Shown piece by piece: positions 8,738-16,672 of a stretch of DNA of 64,000 nucleotides. This DNA comes from Lentimicrobium sp. L6 (GTDB lineage: Bacteria; Bacteroidota; Bacteroidia; Bacteroidales; UBA12170). Within the stretch, counting starts at the first letter, position 1. Every line of letters starts with the position of its first letter. Below the pieces are notes generated by a model. That model was not told where the DNA came from. It ran no database searches and saw only the letters and a list, made by a program, of their open reading frames with translations. Position numbers and translations under genes: made by a program. The stretch spans positions 24,484-88,483 of the forward strand of contig NZ_JABKCA010000008.1 of assembly GCF_013166655.1 (NCBI RefSeq), given 5' to 3'.

Positions 8738-11700
8738 TTAGTTGATAATAATTTTCCTATTGAGGAGCTCTTCATTTTGATGTAAGCGTATCATATAGAT
8801 ACCGGATTCTAGTTGACTTGTATTGAAAGTATTTTGATAGTCAGAAAGCTTTCTTTTCATGACTAACCTACCTTCCATATCATAAATCATGACTTCAGTA
8901 TCTAATATTTCGTTCTGTGAAATGATAAAATAATCTTGAGCAGGATTAGGATATATATTGACTTCATAAGCTATTTGAGAAGCTTCAAACGACAATTCCT
9001 CATTACTGGTACTTACATTGATGGTATAATCCTCCACTTCACCATAGCTAAACGACTCACAATATGTAGGTATGGCATTCCATTTCATAGAGACGCGCAT
9101 CCTGGTTTGGCCAGCAAATCCAGCTTTGCTATTGAAACTACCAGAAACCAAAGCACTTGTTAATGCAGAAGCAAATACTTCCTCATCAATATCTGCAAAG
9201 TCACCATCTCTATTCCAATCAATCCAAACTCTCCAAACCTCATTATAAACAGTACTTGAGAATGCTGGACTTAAACTTATGGTATTGCTTCCAGAGTTTA
9301 AATCAATAACATCAGCTGTATAATCAGAATAGCTGCTTCCGGAACTATTTTTTGTAAAAGAGTTAACTGTCACCTTGCTAATCCACTCATAACTGAAGTT
9401 ATTACCTTGTGAGCTACAATAGTTAATTGGTGCAGCATTTACTGTGATATAATTTGTTTTAGTTTCGTTATCATTTCCTGTGGCATTTGTTGCTACTAAG
9501 CTTACAGTATAATTGCCAGGAGTATTATAAGTGATGCTAGGGTTTTGGGCTGTACTAATAGAAGGTGTGCCTCCAGTGAATGACCAGCTCCATGAGCTAG
9601 GATTATGGGTAGAAGCATCGGTAAATTGTATGCTTTCTCCAGCATTTATTACTGTTGTTGAAGCCGAAAAAGCAGCAATTGGAGCTAATGGAGCACTAAA
9701 AGTTACCGTATAATCTTCTACTTCACCATAGGAGAAGGTTTCACATGAACTTGGGTTGGCATTATACTTCATAGTAACTCTCATTCTCGTGCTTCCCGTT
9801 GCACCATTGTCCACTGTAAAACTCCCTGCAACAACAGCACTACCATTTCCACTGAAAACTTCCTCTCCAGCATCCTCAAAATCGCCATCCTTATTATAGT
9901 CAATCCAAATTTTCCAATATTCTGCATAAGTACTACTTTTGAAAGATGGAGTTAAAGTAACAGCTACATTTTCTCCTTGGTTCAGGGAAACAATATCACC
10001 TGTAAAATCAGAATATCCTGTAGCTCCAGAGCTTTTTGTAAAACTACCCATCACTACTTTTGAAATCCACTCATAGCTAAAATCATTTCCTTGGGAATTA
10101 CAATAAGTAATGGGGGCTTGACTAACAGATATTAAATTGCTTTTAGTTTCAGTATCACTTCCACTAGCATTTGTGGCTGTTAAAGTAACAGAATATGTGC
10201 CAGAAGTTTGATAAGTAACGGTTGGATTTTGATCAGTTGAGCTTGAAGGTGTTCCACCAGGAAAACTCCAAGACCAAGCGCCTGGGCCATAGGTTGTTTG
10301 ATCGGTGAAGCTAATGCTTTGACCAGTATTGATATTTGTTGCACTTTGGGTAAAGTTAGCCACCGGTGGCTGCGTAGATGCAGTTTTAATTCCGCTAATA
10401 ATGATAGAGAAATCTTGATTTCCACCACTTATGGTTCCATCGTGATCTACAGTAATAGTATAAGAAGCATCAGCAGTAGGATTAGCAATGTATACAACTT
10501 CCACATTATCTCTATTGTTTTCTCCGTTATTGGTAGCGGAAGCAGAAGGAGAACTAGCTGTTAATGACCATGGATAATGAGTGGTTCCGCCATTACTTAA
10601 CCTTAAATCTAAGTCATTTACTAGCATTGCAGTTGTTGGATCTAAAGAATTTGAAGTTGGCGTTCCTGCTACATCTGTCCAAACTATAGTCACCTTAATA
10701 GGTTCGTTTCCCTTGGCAATAACTGTTCTTTGGTAATTTGCACCGTTCGCCAGATTTAACTCGTCCAACACATTTAAACTTTGGTCTTCTGTAATGGTTT
10801 GAGCTGCTGTTAGTGTGTTCATTAATCCCCATCCAAATTGGTAGTCAGGTCCAATATTAGTACCAGCTTCATCGGCAGTATTAATGACAAGTGCTTTTAA
10901 TGTAGCAGCTTTCATGAAATTGTTTCCTCCTTTTAAATTATTATAGTGCTCCTGTAATAAGAGGAGGGAACCTGTGGTGGATGGAGATGACATTGAAGTT
11001 CCACTTAGTGATTGGTAATCAGAGTCATTGTCATCATCTGCTGAATATAAACCAACCCCATTAGCTACGATATCAGGTTTAATTCTACTGTCATCGCAAG
11101 GTCCCCAAGAACTAAAGCTACTCATCACTACGTCAGATACTTGGCTATAGCCACTTGAAATATCTTCGACTGCACCAACTGTCAATATATTTTTAGAGAC
11201 ACTAGAGTGTGAAATACAATCGTAAGGCCCATCTTGAGGATAACTACCGTTTGTTGGTCCGTCACCGCGATCGTTACCAGCCGATTTTACAATTAAATAA
11301 TTAGGAGCGTTGTGTGCGATAATATCCCAATCTCTCGCTTGTGTATCGTAGAACCCAAAGAGATAATCCTCTTGTGAACTGATACTCGTAGTTCCATACC
11401 AAACCCAGCTAGATCCATTCCAAGACCATCCTCGACCATATCCATAACTATGATTAGAAACCAGAGCTCCATTAGCTGCTTCTGTAGCCATTTCCGACTC
11501 ATCACTATTCCAATCGAAAGCACGCAGTTGCGCTTGAGGGGCCATCCCTTTTGCACTAGAAACTACTCCAGAACCAATTAATGTTCCGGCCACGTGCTGT
11601 GCATGATAATGAGTGGTCGTTGCACCATCGACTTGGGTAACTCTTCCTGTCAATTCCTGATGAGAAGTGCGGATGGCTCCACCATCCCATTCATGGACAG

Positions 11701-12046
11701 TCATTCCAGAGCCATTAAGATTTAACCCGGAACCACCTCCAGTATGTACCTTATTTGTAGAGATGGTTTTAGCTGCCACTTCATTTTCAGTCCTATAATA
11801 CTGAGGGTTTCCATAGAAATCGATAGACATTAATTCCATAAATACCTCATCATTTTCTATGAAAACTGGAATATCGTTTTTTTTTGCATACCTTAAAGCT
11901 TCTGCTTTTTTAACCGTGAATGACTGAGCCTTTTCGTTGGCAAAATTGAGGAGTGTTGATTTTTGAGTAACATTTTGCGCAAAGGAACCATTAGATAGAA
12001 TTAAAACTCCTAATACTACCATAACATAGTAATTTAAAAACTTCAT
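8738..12046 (-). CDS. T9SS-secreted S8 subtilisin-like protease with duplicated PKD-GEVED units
   Basis: This is a 1102-residue exported serine protease. A signal peptide (1-23, ending SFAQ) and a short propeptide-like stretch precede the S8 domain (about 112-420). The catalytic triad is Asp121 (EWDGG), His148 (HAQH, in place of HGTH) and Ser351 (GTSMSSP), with the oxyanion Asn258 (SAGN). A beta-sandwich P-like region (about 425-555) is followed by two copies of a PKD-plus-GEVED unit (about 558-785 and 788-1010). Each copy ends in SYGEVEDYT. The C-terminus (from about 1020) is a T9SS type A sorting domain containing YPNPAQ. It probably degrades extracellular protein. It is monocistronic and ends at the bidirectional terminator. 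Confidence 0.93.
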   Translation of the reverse strand: MKFLNYYVMVVLGVLILSNGSFAQNVTQKSTLLNFANEKAQSFTVKKAEALRYAKKNDIPVFIENDEVFMELMSIDFYGNPQYYRTENEVAAKTISTNKVHTGGGSGLNLNGSGMTVHEWDGGAIRTSHQELTGRVTQVDGATTTHYHAQHVAGTLIGSGVVSSAKGMAPQAQLRAFDWNSDESEMATEAANGALVSNHSYGYGRGWSWNGSSWVWYGTTSISSQEDYLFGFYDTQARDWDIIAHNAPNYLIVKSAGNDRGDGPTNGSYPQDGPYDCISHSSVSKNILTVGAVEDISSGYSQVSDVVMSSFSSWGPCDDSRIKPDIVANGVGLYSADDDNDSDYQSLSGTSMSSPSTTGSLLLLQEHYNNLKGGNNFMKAATLKALVINTADEAGTNIGPDYQFGWGLMNTLTAAQTITEDQSLNVLDELNLANGANYQRTVIAKGNEPIKVTIVWTDVAGTPTSNSLDPTTAMLVNDLDLRLSNGGTTHYPWSLTASSPSASATNNGENNRDNVEVVYIANPTADASYTITVDHDGTISGGNQDFSIIISGIKTASTQPPVANFTQSATNINTGQSISFTDQTTYGPGAWSWSFPGGTPSSSTDQNPTVTYQTSGTYSVTLTATNASGSDTETKSNLISVSQAPITYCNSQGNDFSYEWISKVVMGSFTKSSGATGYSDFTGDIVSLNQGENVAVTLTPSFKSSTYAEYWKIWIDYNKDGDFEDAGEEVFSGNGSAVVAGSFTVDNGATGSTRMRVTMKYNANPSSCETFSYGEVEDYTVTFSAPLAPIAAFSASTTVINAGESIQFTDASTHNPSSWSWSFTGGTPSISTAQNPSITYNTPGNYTVSLVATNATGNDNETKTNYITVNAAPINYCSSQGNNFSYEWISKVTVNSFTKNSSGSSYSDYTADVIDLNSGSNTISLSPAFSSTVYNEVWRVWIDWNRDGDFADIDEEVFASALTSALVSGSFNSKAGFAGQTRMRVSMKWNAIPTYCESFSYGEVEDYTINVSTSNEELSFEASQIAYEVNIYPNPAQDYFIISQNEILDTEVMIYDMEGRLVMKRKLSDYQNTFNTSQLESGIYMIRLHQNEELLNRKIIIN
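9017..10375 (-). repeat. Internal tandem duplication encoding two PKD-GEVED units
   Basis: Two consecutive roughly 675-bp segments of the subtilase gene (about 9692-10375 and 9017-9685) encode clearly homologous units, each a PKD domain followed by a GEVED domain. Shared landmarks are SWSF.GGTPS, NPS/T-VTY, the CxSQGN(D/N)FSYEWISKV stretch and the terminal GEVEDYT. The copies have diverged at many residues, so the duplication is not recent. Boundaries are approximate. Confidence 0.8.
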
Positions 12047-12510
12047 AATTGTGATTTTAATTAATAAATTGAGTGTTTTGATGTGTTATGGTCAAAGATG
12101 GTCGTGATTGGTAAAAGCAGCAAAAATTGATAATTGCTTGTGTGGGCAATGGCGAATTTTAATAGCGGCTTATCTATTAATACCAGAATTGTCAAAAGCG
12201 TACCCCTTTGGTATGAATTAGTTATTAACAATTGTTGAAATAATAAAATACTTAAACGTTATATATAAGCAAATGAATAATCTATGGATAAAGTATATAT
12301 TAATAGCTTTACCTATAAGGTCATTAAATATTTAATAGGGATTGTATTTGAAAAAGCATGTCTGTTGACAATTGCAGTTATAGCTGCTCAAAATTATGTA
12401 AACAATATTTTTTGAAGAATCGAATTGTATAAATTCAAATGATTGATGTATAATAATTTAGAAAATACATTTCAGAAAAGGAATGGGGCTTTTTATAGAA
12501 AAAGTAATTC
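12047..12510. other. 464-bp intergenic region between response regulator and subtilase genes
   Basis: No ORF of convincing length or RNA gene is visible. The region must hold the subtilase promoter on the minus strand. The only exact minus-strand TAnnTTTG match I found is at 12389-12396 (CAAAATTA on the plus strand), about 340 nt before the start codon, which would imply a long leader. No clear terminator follows the response regulator gene. Confidence 0.35.
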
Positions 12511-13197
12511 TTACTCCTGAAGAAACAATCGATACCCACTTCCATGGATATTGATAATCTGCAATCGACTATCAGCTTTTAGGAATTTACGAAGCTTTGT
12601 AATATATACATCCATGCTTCGAGTAGTAAAGTAATTATCATCTCCCCATATTTGCTTTAAGGCTTCTTCCCGTGGTAATACTTCACCCAAATTAAGTAAT
12701 AATAACCTGAGTAGTTCAGCTTCCTTAGGACTTAATTTAATACTCTCTTCAGTGCTGGTATTGAGTAATTCTCTAATCATAGAACTAAAATGGAAGATTC
12801 CAATCTCAAATTCATGGCTGTCAGTGGGCTTTTTTAGAGTTTTTCTTCCTAATATCGCTTTGATTTTATAAATTAATACTTCAGAATCAAATGGCTTTTT
12901 GATATAATCGTCGGCACCAAGTTCATAGCCTTTTACTTCGTCTTCTTTTAAAGTTTTGGCTGTCAGGAAAATGAATGGAATTTCAGGGGCTTGGCTCCTG
13001 ATACTTTGTGCTACTGAGAAGCCGTCAACATTAGGGAGCATCACATCGAGTATGCAGAAGTCAAATTTTGACTCGTCGAACTTATCTATAGCTTCTTGTC
13101 CGTCTTGGACCCAAAACACCTCAAACTTGTGAATCTCTAAATATGCTTTTAAAACTTCACCAAAACTTTTGTCATCCTCTAATAAAAATATTTTCAT
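12511..13197 (-). CDS. OmpR/PhoB-family response regulator (RprY-like)
   Basis: This 228-residue transcription factor has an N-terminal receiver domain (1-120) with the acidic pocket Glu7-Asp8-Asp9, phospho-acceptor Asp51 (ILDVMLP), Thr79 and Lys101 (KKPF). A C-terminal winged-helix DNA-binding domain (about 130-226) follows, with the typical LSPKEAELLRLL, RSMDVYITKLRK and IHGSGYRL segments. It is encoded 14 nt downstream of the sensor kinase, so the pair forms a two-component system resembling RprX/RprY of Bacteroides. Targets are unknown. Direct repeats upstream of the kinase gene (14890-14930) could be an autoregulatory site. Confidence 0.9.
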   Translation of the reverse strand: MKIFLLEDDKSFGEVLKAYLEIHKFEVFWVQDGQEAIDKFDESKFDFCILDVMLPNVDGFSVAQSIRSQAPEIPFIFLTAKTLKEDEVKGYELGADDYIKKPFDSEVLIYKIKAILGRKTLKKPTDSHEFEIGIFHFSSMIRELLNTSTEESIKLSPKEAELLRLLLLNLGEVLPREEALKQIWGDDNYFTTRSMDVYITKLRKFLKADSRLQIINIHGSGYRLFLQE

Positions 13198-13211
13198 TTT
13201 TTTCCTTTCTC

Positions 13212-14846
13212 TTATTTCTTAATGGGTAGTCGAATTTCAAAACTACTACCTATGCCCAATTCACTTTTCACATGAATACTTCCACCATGTTTTTCTATTA
13301 TAGCTTTTACATAGGTGAGTCCCAATCCATATCCTTTAATATTATGTACATTTCCCGCTTCAATTCTATAAAACCTATCGAAAATATACTGTAACTCTTT
13401 TTTATTCATCCCTTTACCCTTATCACTAATATTGATAGAAAGGTGATATTTTGTATTCGAAGTGGCTATTTTTATCTGAACAGGCTCTTCAGAATATTTG
13501 ATGGCATTGTCCAATAAATTATAGAATACATTTATTAGGTGTACTTGGTCTGCTAATACTTCAAAGGTATTTGCTTGGAAATCAGAAGAAATATTCCCTT
13601 TGTCCTCAAGTTTTATTTGTGTGTTTTCCACTATATTCTGCAAAACTTCATGAACATCAATGGTTTGTTTTTCGAGTTTCAACTCTTTGCTTTCTAATCT
13701 AGCCATTTGTAATATCTTCTCCACCAGCCTATTCATCCTCCTGTTTTCTTTTTTTATCATGCCTGTGAAATAGCTGACTTTATCTTTGTTACCTAAAATA
13801 ATAGGATTTAATATTGAATCAGAAGCCAATGAAATGGTAGCGATTGGTGTTTTAAATTCATGTGTCATATTATTAATGAAATCACTTTGAACTTCAGATA
13901 TTTTCCGATGGTGAAGTAGATTTTTAATTATAAGTAATAAACCTATTGTCAGCATCAGTGTGAAAGCAATAGATAAAGTAATAGGAGTAGAGAGGTTTAA
14001 ATACAGCTGTTTACGATTAACCTGTAATGCTAATAGTTGTTTTCTAGGAATCAGTTCATAAGGATATAAATTGGAAAAATAACTAAAGGAATTCTTGTCA
14101 AAATCATGGCTAGAATAAAGCACCGTCTCTTCACTTAGACTATCTAATATAGCAAAGTTAAATTGATTGGGGATATTATATTCTATTAAGCTTTTTTCAA
14201 TCACTTCCTGTATTAATTTTTTTGGGATGCTATCCATAAAAGGCTTACTCCACTCATCCATCTCCCAAACCAATTGGTCTATAGTAGTTTCGATATTGTC
14301 TTTTTCATCTCTTAGGGCAATAGTTTTGTATTCTAGAACTTGTATCAGGCTATCAGCTTTAGCTTCAAAACTTTGGTAAATAGAGTCGTTTTTGAGTTTG
14401 ATATGAATCTTAGTTTCTATGTTATTACCATTTCCATTTACAAATTCCCAATCCGCCTTTTCGTCATAAAACTCTAATTCCCTTTCTACATTAGCATTGA
14501 CTATAATCATATTATTACTCATACTATCCAGCATTTGCGAAATCACTACTTCTTGAAAATGTTCAAATTCATTATCTGCAAAAATGATAGCATTCTCTTC
14601 AATTTCATGTTCAATACTAATTCGGTGAATGTTGCGTGTATTGAGATGACTTCTTTGAATATGATAGAGTTTTTCTTGTTGGTCAAGTGCATCTATTGCA
14701 AACTTTAATGCCCTATTTACATTCTGATCAAATAGTACTCTATTTTGTTCATAAAGCATATTAATCCAATAATATTGAATACCAATGGAACCCAATAAAG
14801 CAAAAATGCTAAAAATGATGACGATTTGTATTTTTCTTTTATTCAT
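13212..14846 (-). CDS. Membrane sensor histidine kinase (RprX-like)
   Basis: This 544-residue sensor kinase is paired with the response regulator encoded downstream. A first membrane helix (about 6-24) and a second (about 288-308) bracket a roughly 260-residue periplasmic sensor region with predicted coil. HisKA follows, with His329 in NMTHEFKTP, then a HATPase_c domain with the N box (LLDNAIKYS), DKGKGM and GYGLGL motifs. There is no HAMP or PAS domain, as in RprX. I chose the ATG at 14846. A TTG 21 nt further upstream is in frame, but a promoter -7 element (14855-14862) lies inside that extension. The sensed signal is unknown. Confidence 0.88.
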   Translation of the reverse strand: MNKRKIQIVIIFSIFALLGSIGIQYYWINMLYEQNRVLFDQNVNRALKFAIDALDQQEKLYHIQRSHLNTRNIHRISIEHEIEENAIIFADNEFEHFQEVVISQMLDSMSNNMIIVNANVERELEFYDEKADWEFVNGNGNNIETKIHIKLKNDSIYQSFEAKADSLIQVLEYKTIALRDEKDNIETTIDQLVWEMDEWSKPFMDSIPKKLIQEVIEKSLIEYNIPNQFNFAILDSLSEETVLYSSHDFDKNSFSYFSNLYPYELIPRKQLLALQVNRKQLYLNLSTPITLSIAFTLMLTIGLLLIIKNLLHHRKISEVQSDFINNMTHEFKTPIATISLASDSILNPIILGNKDKVSYFTGMIKKENRRMNRLVEKILQMARLESKELKLEKQTIDVHEVLQNIVENTQIKLEDKGNISSDFQANTFEVLADQVHLINVFYNLLDNAIKYSEEPVQIKIATSNTKYHLSINISDKGKGMNKKELQYIFDRFYRIEAGNVHNIKGYGLGLTYVKAIIEKHGGSIHVKSELGIGSSFEIRLPIKK

Positions 14847-14854
14847 AGGAAAGC

Positions 14855-14862
14855 CAAAATTA
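14855..14862 (-). promoter_or_regulatory. Promoter -7 element (TAATTTTG, minus strand) for the two-component operon
   Basis: Exact TAnnTTTG match on the minus strand, ending 9 nt before the ATG at 14846. This implies a leader of only a few nucleotides. It argues against the upstream TTG start and places the TTAACC repeats at 14891-14930 just upstream of the promoter. Confidence 0.45.
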
Positions 14863-14889
14863 GCCAATTAAATATAAGGTTGAGAGTAC

Positions 14890-14930
14890 TTTAACCTAAG
14901 TTTAACCTTTGTTAATAGCAAAGATTAACA
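14890..14930. promoter_or_regulatory. TTAACC direct repeats upstream of the two-component operon
   Basis: TTAACC occurs at 14891 and 14902, with the degenerate copies TTAATA at 14912 and TTAACA at 14925. The first spacings are 11 and 10 bp, about one helical turn. OmpR-family regulators commonly bind such direct repeats. It is a candidate operator for the regulator encoded by this operon, inferred from layout only. Confidence 0.35.
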
Positions 14931-15101
14931 TATTTTCAAATTTACAATAATTATAAATTACCTATAAAGTAGATTGAGTTTCAGAGCCTACGATTTACAC
15001 CTAAAATTAAGATATCCCTCTTCAATCGTTTGCGGTTGAAAATACTTGATAAAAAATGAGTTGAAGATGCCAACTAAGTGATTCATGTATTTAAATATTA
15101 T

Positions 15102-15109
15102 TACTTTTG
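15102..15109 (+). promoter_or_regulatory. Promoter -7 element TACTTTTG for pfkA
   Basis: Exact TAnnTTTG match 46 nt upstream of the pfkA start codon. No good -33 TTTG was seen at the expected distance. Confidence 0.5.
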
Positions 15110-15155
15110 CGCTACTATTTAACCGAAAATAGATTAATTAAACAAGATATCAGAG

Positions 15156-16256
15156 ATGAAAAGAGTTTTAGTATTAACGGGAGGTGGAGATTGCCCCGGA
15201 CTGAATGCAGTAATAAGAGCCATTGTTAAAAGAGCAGCACAAGAGAAAGATTGGGAAGTTGTTGGAAGTATTCAAGCTTTTAATGGTGTTTTATGGGAGC
15301 CTACACAAATTAAAGTGTTAGACCAAGCCGCTGTAAAAGGAATTCACTATCAAGGTGGAACCATCATTGAAACAACAAATAAAGGAGGACCATTTGCTTG
15401 GCCTATTAAAGATAAAAAAGGAAATTGGATTAGTGTAGATCGTTCAGAAGAAATGCTTCGTAAGCTACAGTTCATGGGTATTGATGCAGTTATCAATATT
15501 GGTGGAGATGGTAGTCAGGTTATTTCTCAGAAACTTTTCGAAATGGGGTTGAATGTTATTGGTGTTCCAAAAACTATTGATAATGACCTTTCTGCTACCG
15601 ATTCTACTTTTGGTTATCAGACAGCTGTTCAAATTGCTACTGAAGCACTAGATAAATTAGTAACTACGGCTGCTTCACATAACCGTGTTTTCGGTATGGA
15701 GGTGATGGGACGTTATGCCGGTTGGATTGCATTAAATGCTGCAATTGCTGGTGGTGCCGATGTATGTTTGATTCCTGAAATTCCTTATGATATTAAATTA
15801 GTTAAGGAAAAATTAGAAAGCCGTTTCTATAAGGATAGAGGCTTCGGAATTATGGTGGTTTCTGAAGGAGCAAGACCTGCTGAAGGAACTATGCACTACG
15901 AAAGAAGCCAAGAAGTAGGATACGAAAACCTTAAATTAGGCGGTATTGTTCACCAGGTTCTTAGAGAATTAAAAGATGCTGGAATGAAAGCTGATATGAG
16001 AGATGTCATGCTAGGACACTTACAAAGAGGTGGTGTACCTGTAGCTTACGATAGAGTTTTAGCAGCCCAGTTTGGTGTTAAAGCATTCGAGATGGTCTTA
16101 GAAGAAGAATTTGGAAAAATGGTTTCTTACCAGCATCCAGACATTGTTTCAGTTCCATTGAAAGATGCTATAGACAAACCTAACTTTGTTACTCTTGACA
16201 ATAGAATTATCCAAACTGTTAAAGGATTAGATATATGCTTAGGAGCTGAAGTTTAA
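15156..16256 (+). CDS. pfkA: 6-phosphofructokinase
   Basis: It phosphorylates fructose 6-phosphate to fructose 1,6-bisphosphate, the committing step of glycolysis, in the cytoplasm. The 366-residue length and sequence fit the group III clade of phosphofructokinases. Visible motifs are GGGDCPGLNAVIRA (9-22), GGDGS (116-120), PKTIDND (138-144, catalytic Asp142) and GHLQRGG. The phosphoryl-donor determinants are mixed: Gly119 matches Gly104 of ATP-dependent enzymes, while Lys139 replaces Gly124 as in pyrophosphate-dependent ones. Known group III enzymes with this Gly/Lys pair include ATP users, so ATP is favoured but not certain. The gene is monocistronic, with its own promoter element and terminator. 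Confidence 0.93.
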   Translation: MKRVLVLTGGGDCPGLNAVIRAIVKRAAQEKDWEVVGSIQAFNGVLWEPTQIKVLDQAAVKGIHYQGGTIIETTNKGGPFAWPIKDKKGNWISVDRSEEMLRKLQFMGIDAVINIGGDGSQVISQKLFEMGLNVIGVPKTIDNDLSATDSTFGYQTAVQIATEALDKLVTTAASHNRVFGMEVMGRYAGWIALNAAIAGGADVCLIPEIPYDIKLVKEKLESRFYKDRGFGIMVVSEGARPAEGTMHYERSQEVGYENLKLGGIVHQVLRELKDAGMKADMRDVMLGHLQRGGVPVAYDRVLAAQFGVKAFEMVLEEEFGKMVSYQHPDIVSVPLKDAIDKPNFVTLDNRIIQTVKGLDICLGAEV

Positions 16257-16287
16257 AATAATAAATTTACAATCATACCATATTTAT

Positions 16288-16320
16288 ATCCTGTATCACT
16301 AGTGATGCAGGATTTTTTTT
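16288..16320 (+). terminator. Terminator after pfkA
   Basis: Hairpin with outer arms ATCCTG (16288-16293) and CAGGAT (16308-16313) and inner self-complementary ATCACTAGTGAT, followed by an eight-T run. Confidence 0.9.
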
Positions 16321-16412
16321 GCCTTGTATTTGTAAATGTTGGTGTAAATTTTTTAAAACAATAGAGTTTTACTTAATTTTAGAATAACTAGATATGAAAA
16401 TCATTTTTTTTG

Positions 16413-16420
16413 TAAATTTG
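16413..16420 (+). promoter_or_regulatory. Promoter -7 element TAAATTTG upstream of the tnaA leader
   Basis: Exact TAnnTTTG match. It lies 20 nt before a small ORF (16440) but 253 nt before the tnaA start codon. If used, tryptophanase mRNA carries a leader of about 245 nt. No other exact element is seen closer to tnaA. The -33 box is weak. Confidence 0.5.
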
Positions 16421-16439
16421 CAATTCTTCAAAACAGAAA

Positions 16440-16523
16440 ATGACAAAACTATTTTTGAAATACTTAATTCTAAATCGCTTTTTAAATATTAAGAATCGCG
16501 ATAACTTTCATTACTCTTTTTAA
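16440..16523 (+). CDS. Candidate 27-residue leader peptide upstream of tryptophanase
   Basis: The ATG at 16440 opens a 27-codon frame about 13 nt after the predicted transcription start, the short spacing usual for genes in this window. The peptide begins MTKLFLKYLILNRF and ends NFHYSF. It contains no Trp codon, unlike enterobacterial TnaC, although its LNIKNR stretch loosely recalls the FNIDNK stretch of E. coli TnaC. The stop codon runs into an 8-bp perfect hairpin at 16522-16543. Translation is plausible but unproven, and chance cannot be excluded for an ORF this short. Confidence 0.35.
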   Translation: MTKLFLKYLILNRFLNIKNRDNFHYSF

Positions 16524-16543
16524 AACCATAGTAAAATGGTTTT
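16522..16543 (+). promoter_or_regulatory. Stem-loop in the tnaA leader
   Basis: Perfect 8-bp stem AAAACCAT (16522-16529) / ATGGTTTT (16536-16543) with a 6-nt loop. It begins at the stop codon of the small leader ORF and has no T-tract, so it is not a simple terminator. It may be a pause or regulatory element. Confidence 0.4.
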
Positions 16544-16672
16544 ACTTATAGTATTTTGATGATTCAAATGCTATTTTTTCTAAATAACATCTTTTAGATA
16601 CTTATCGGTATCACATTAGATGACCAATTATTTCTCATTATTATTTTATTTCATTAAAAAAAGAATTTTGTT

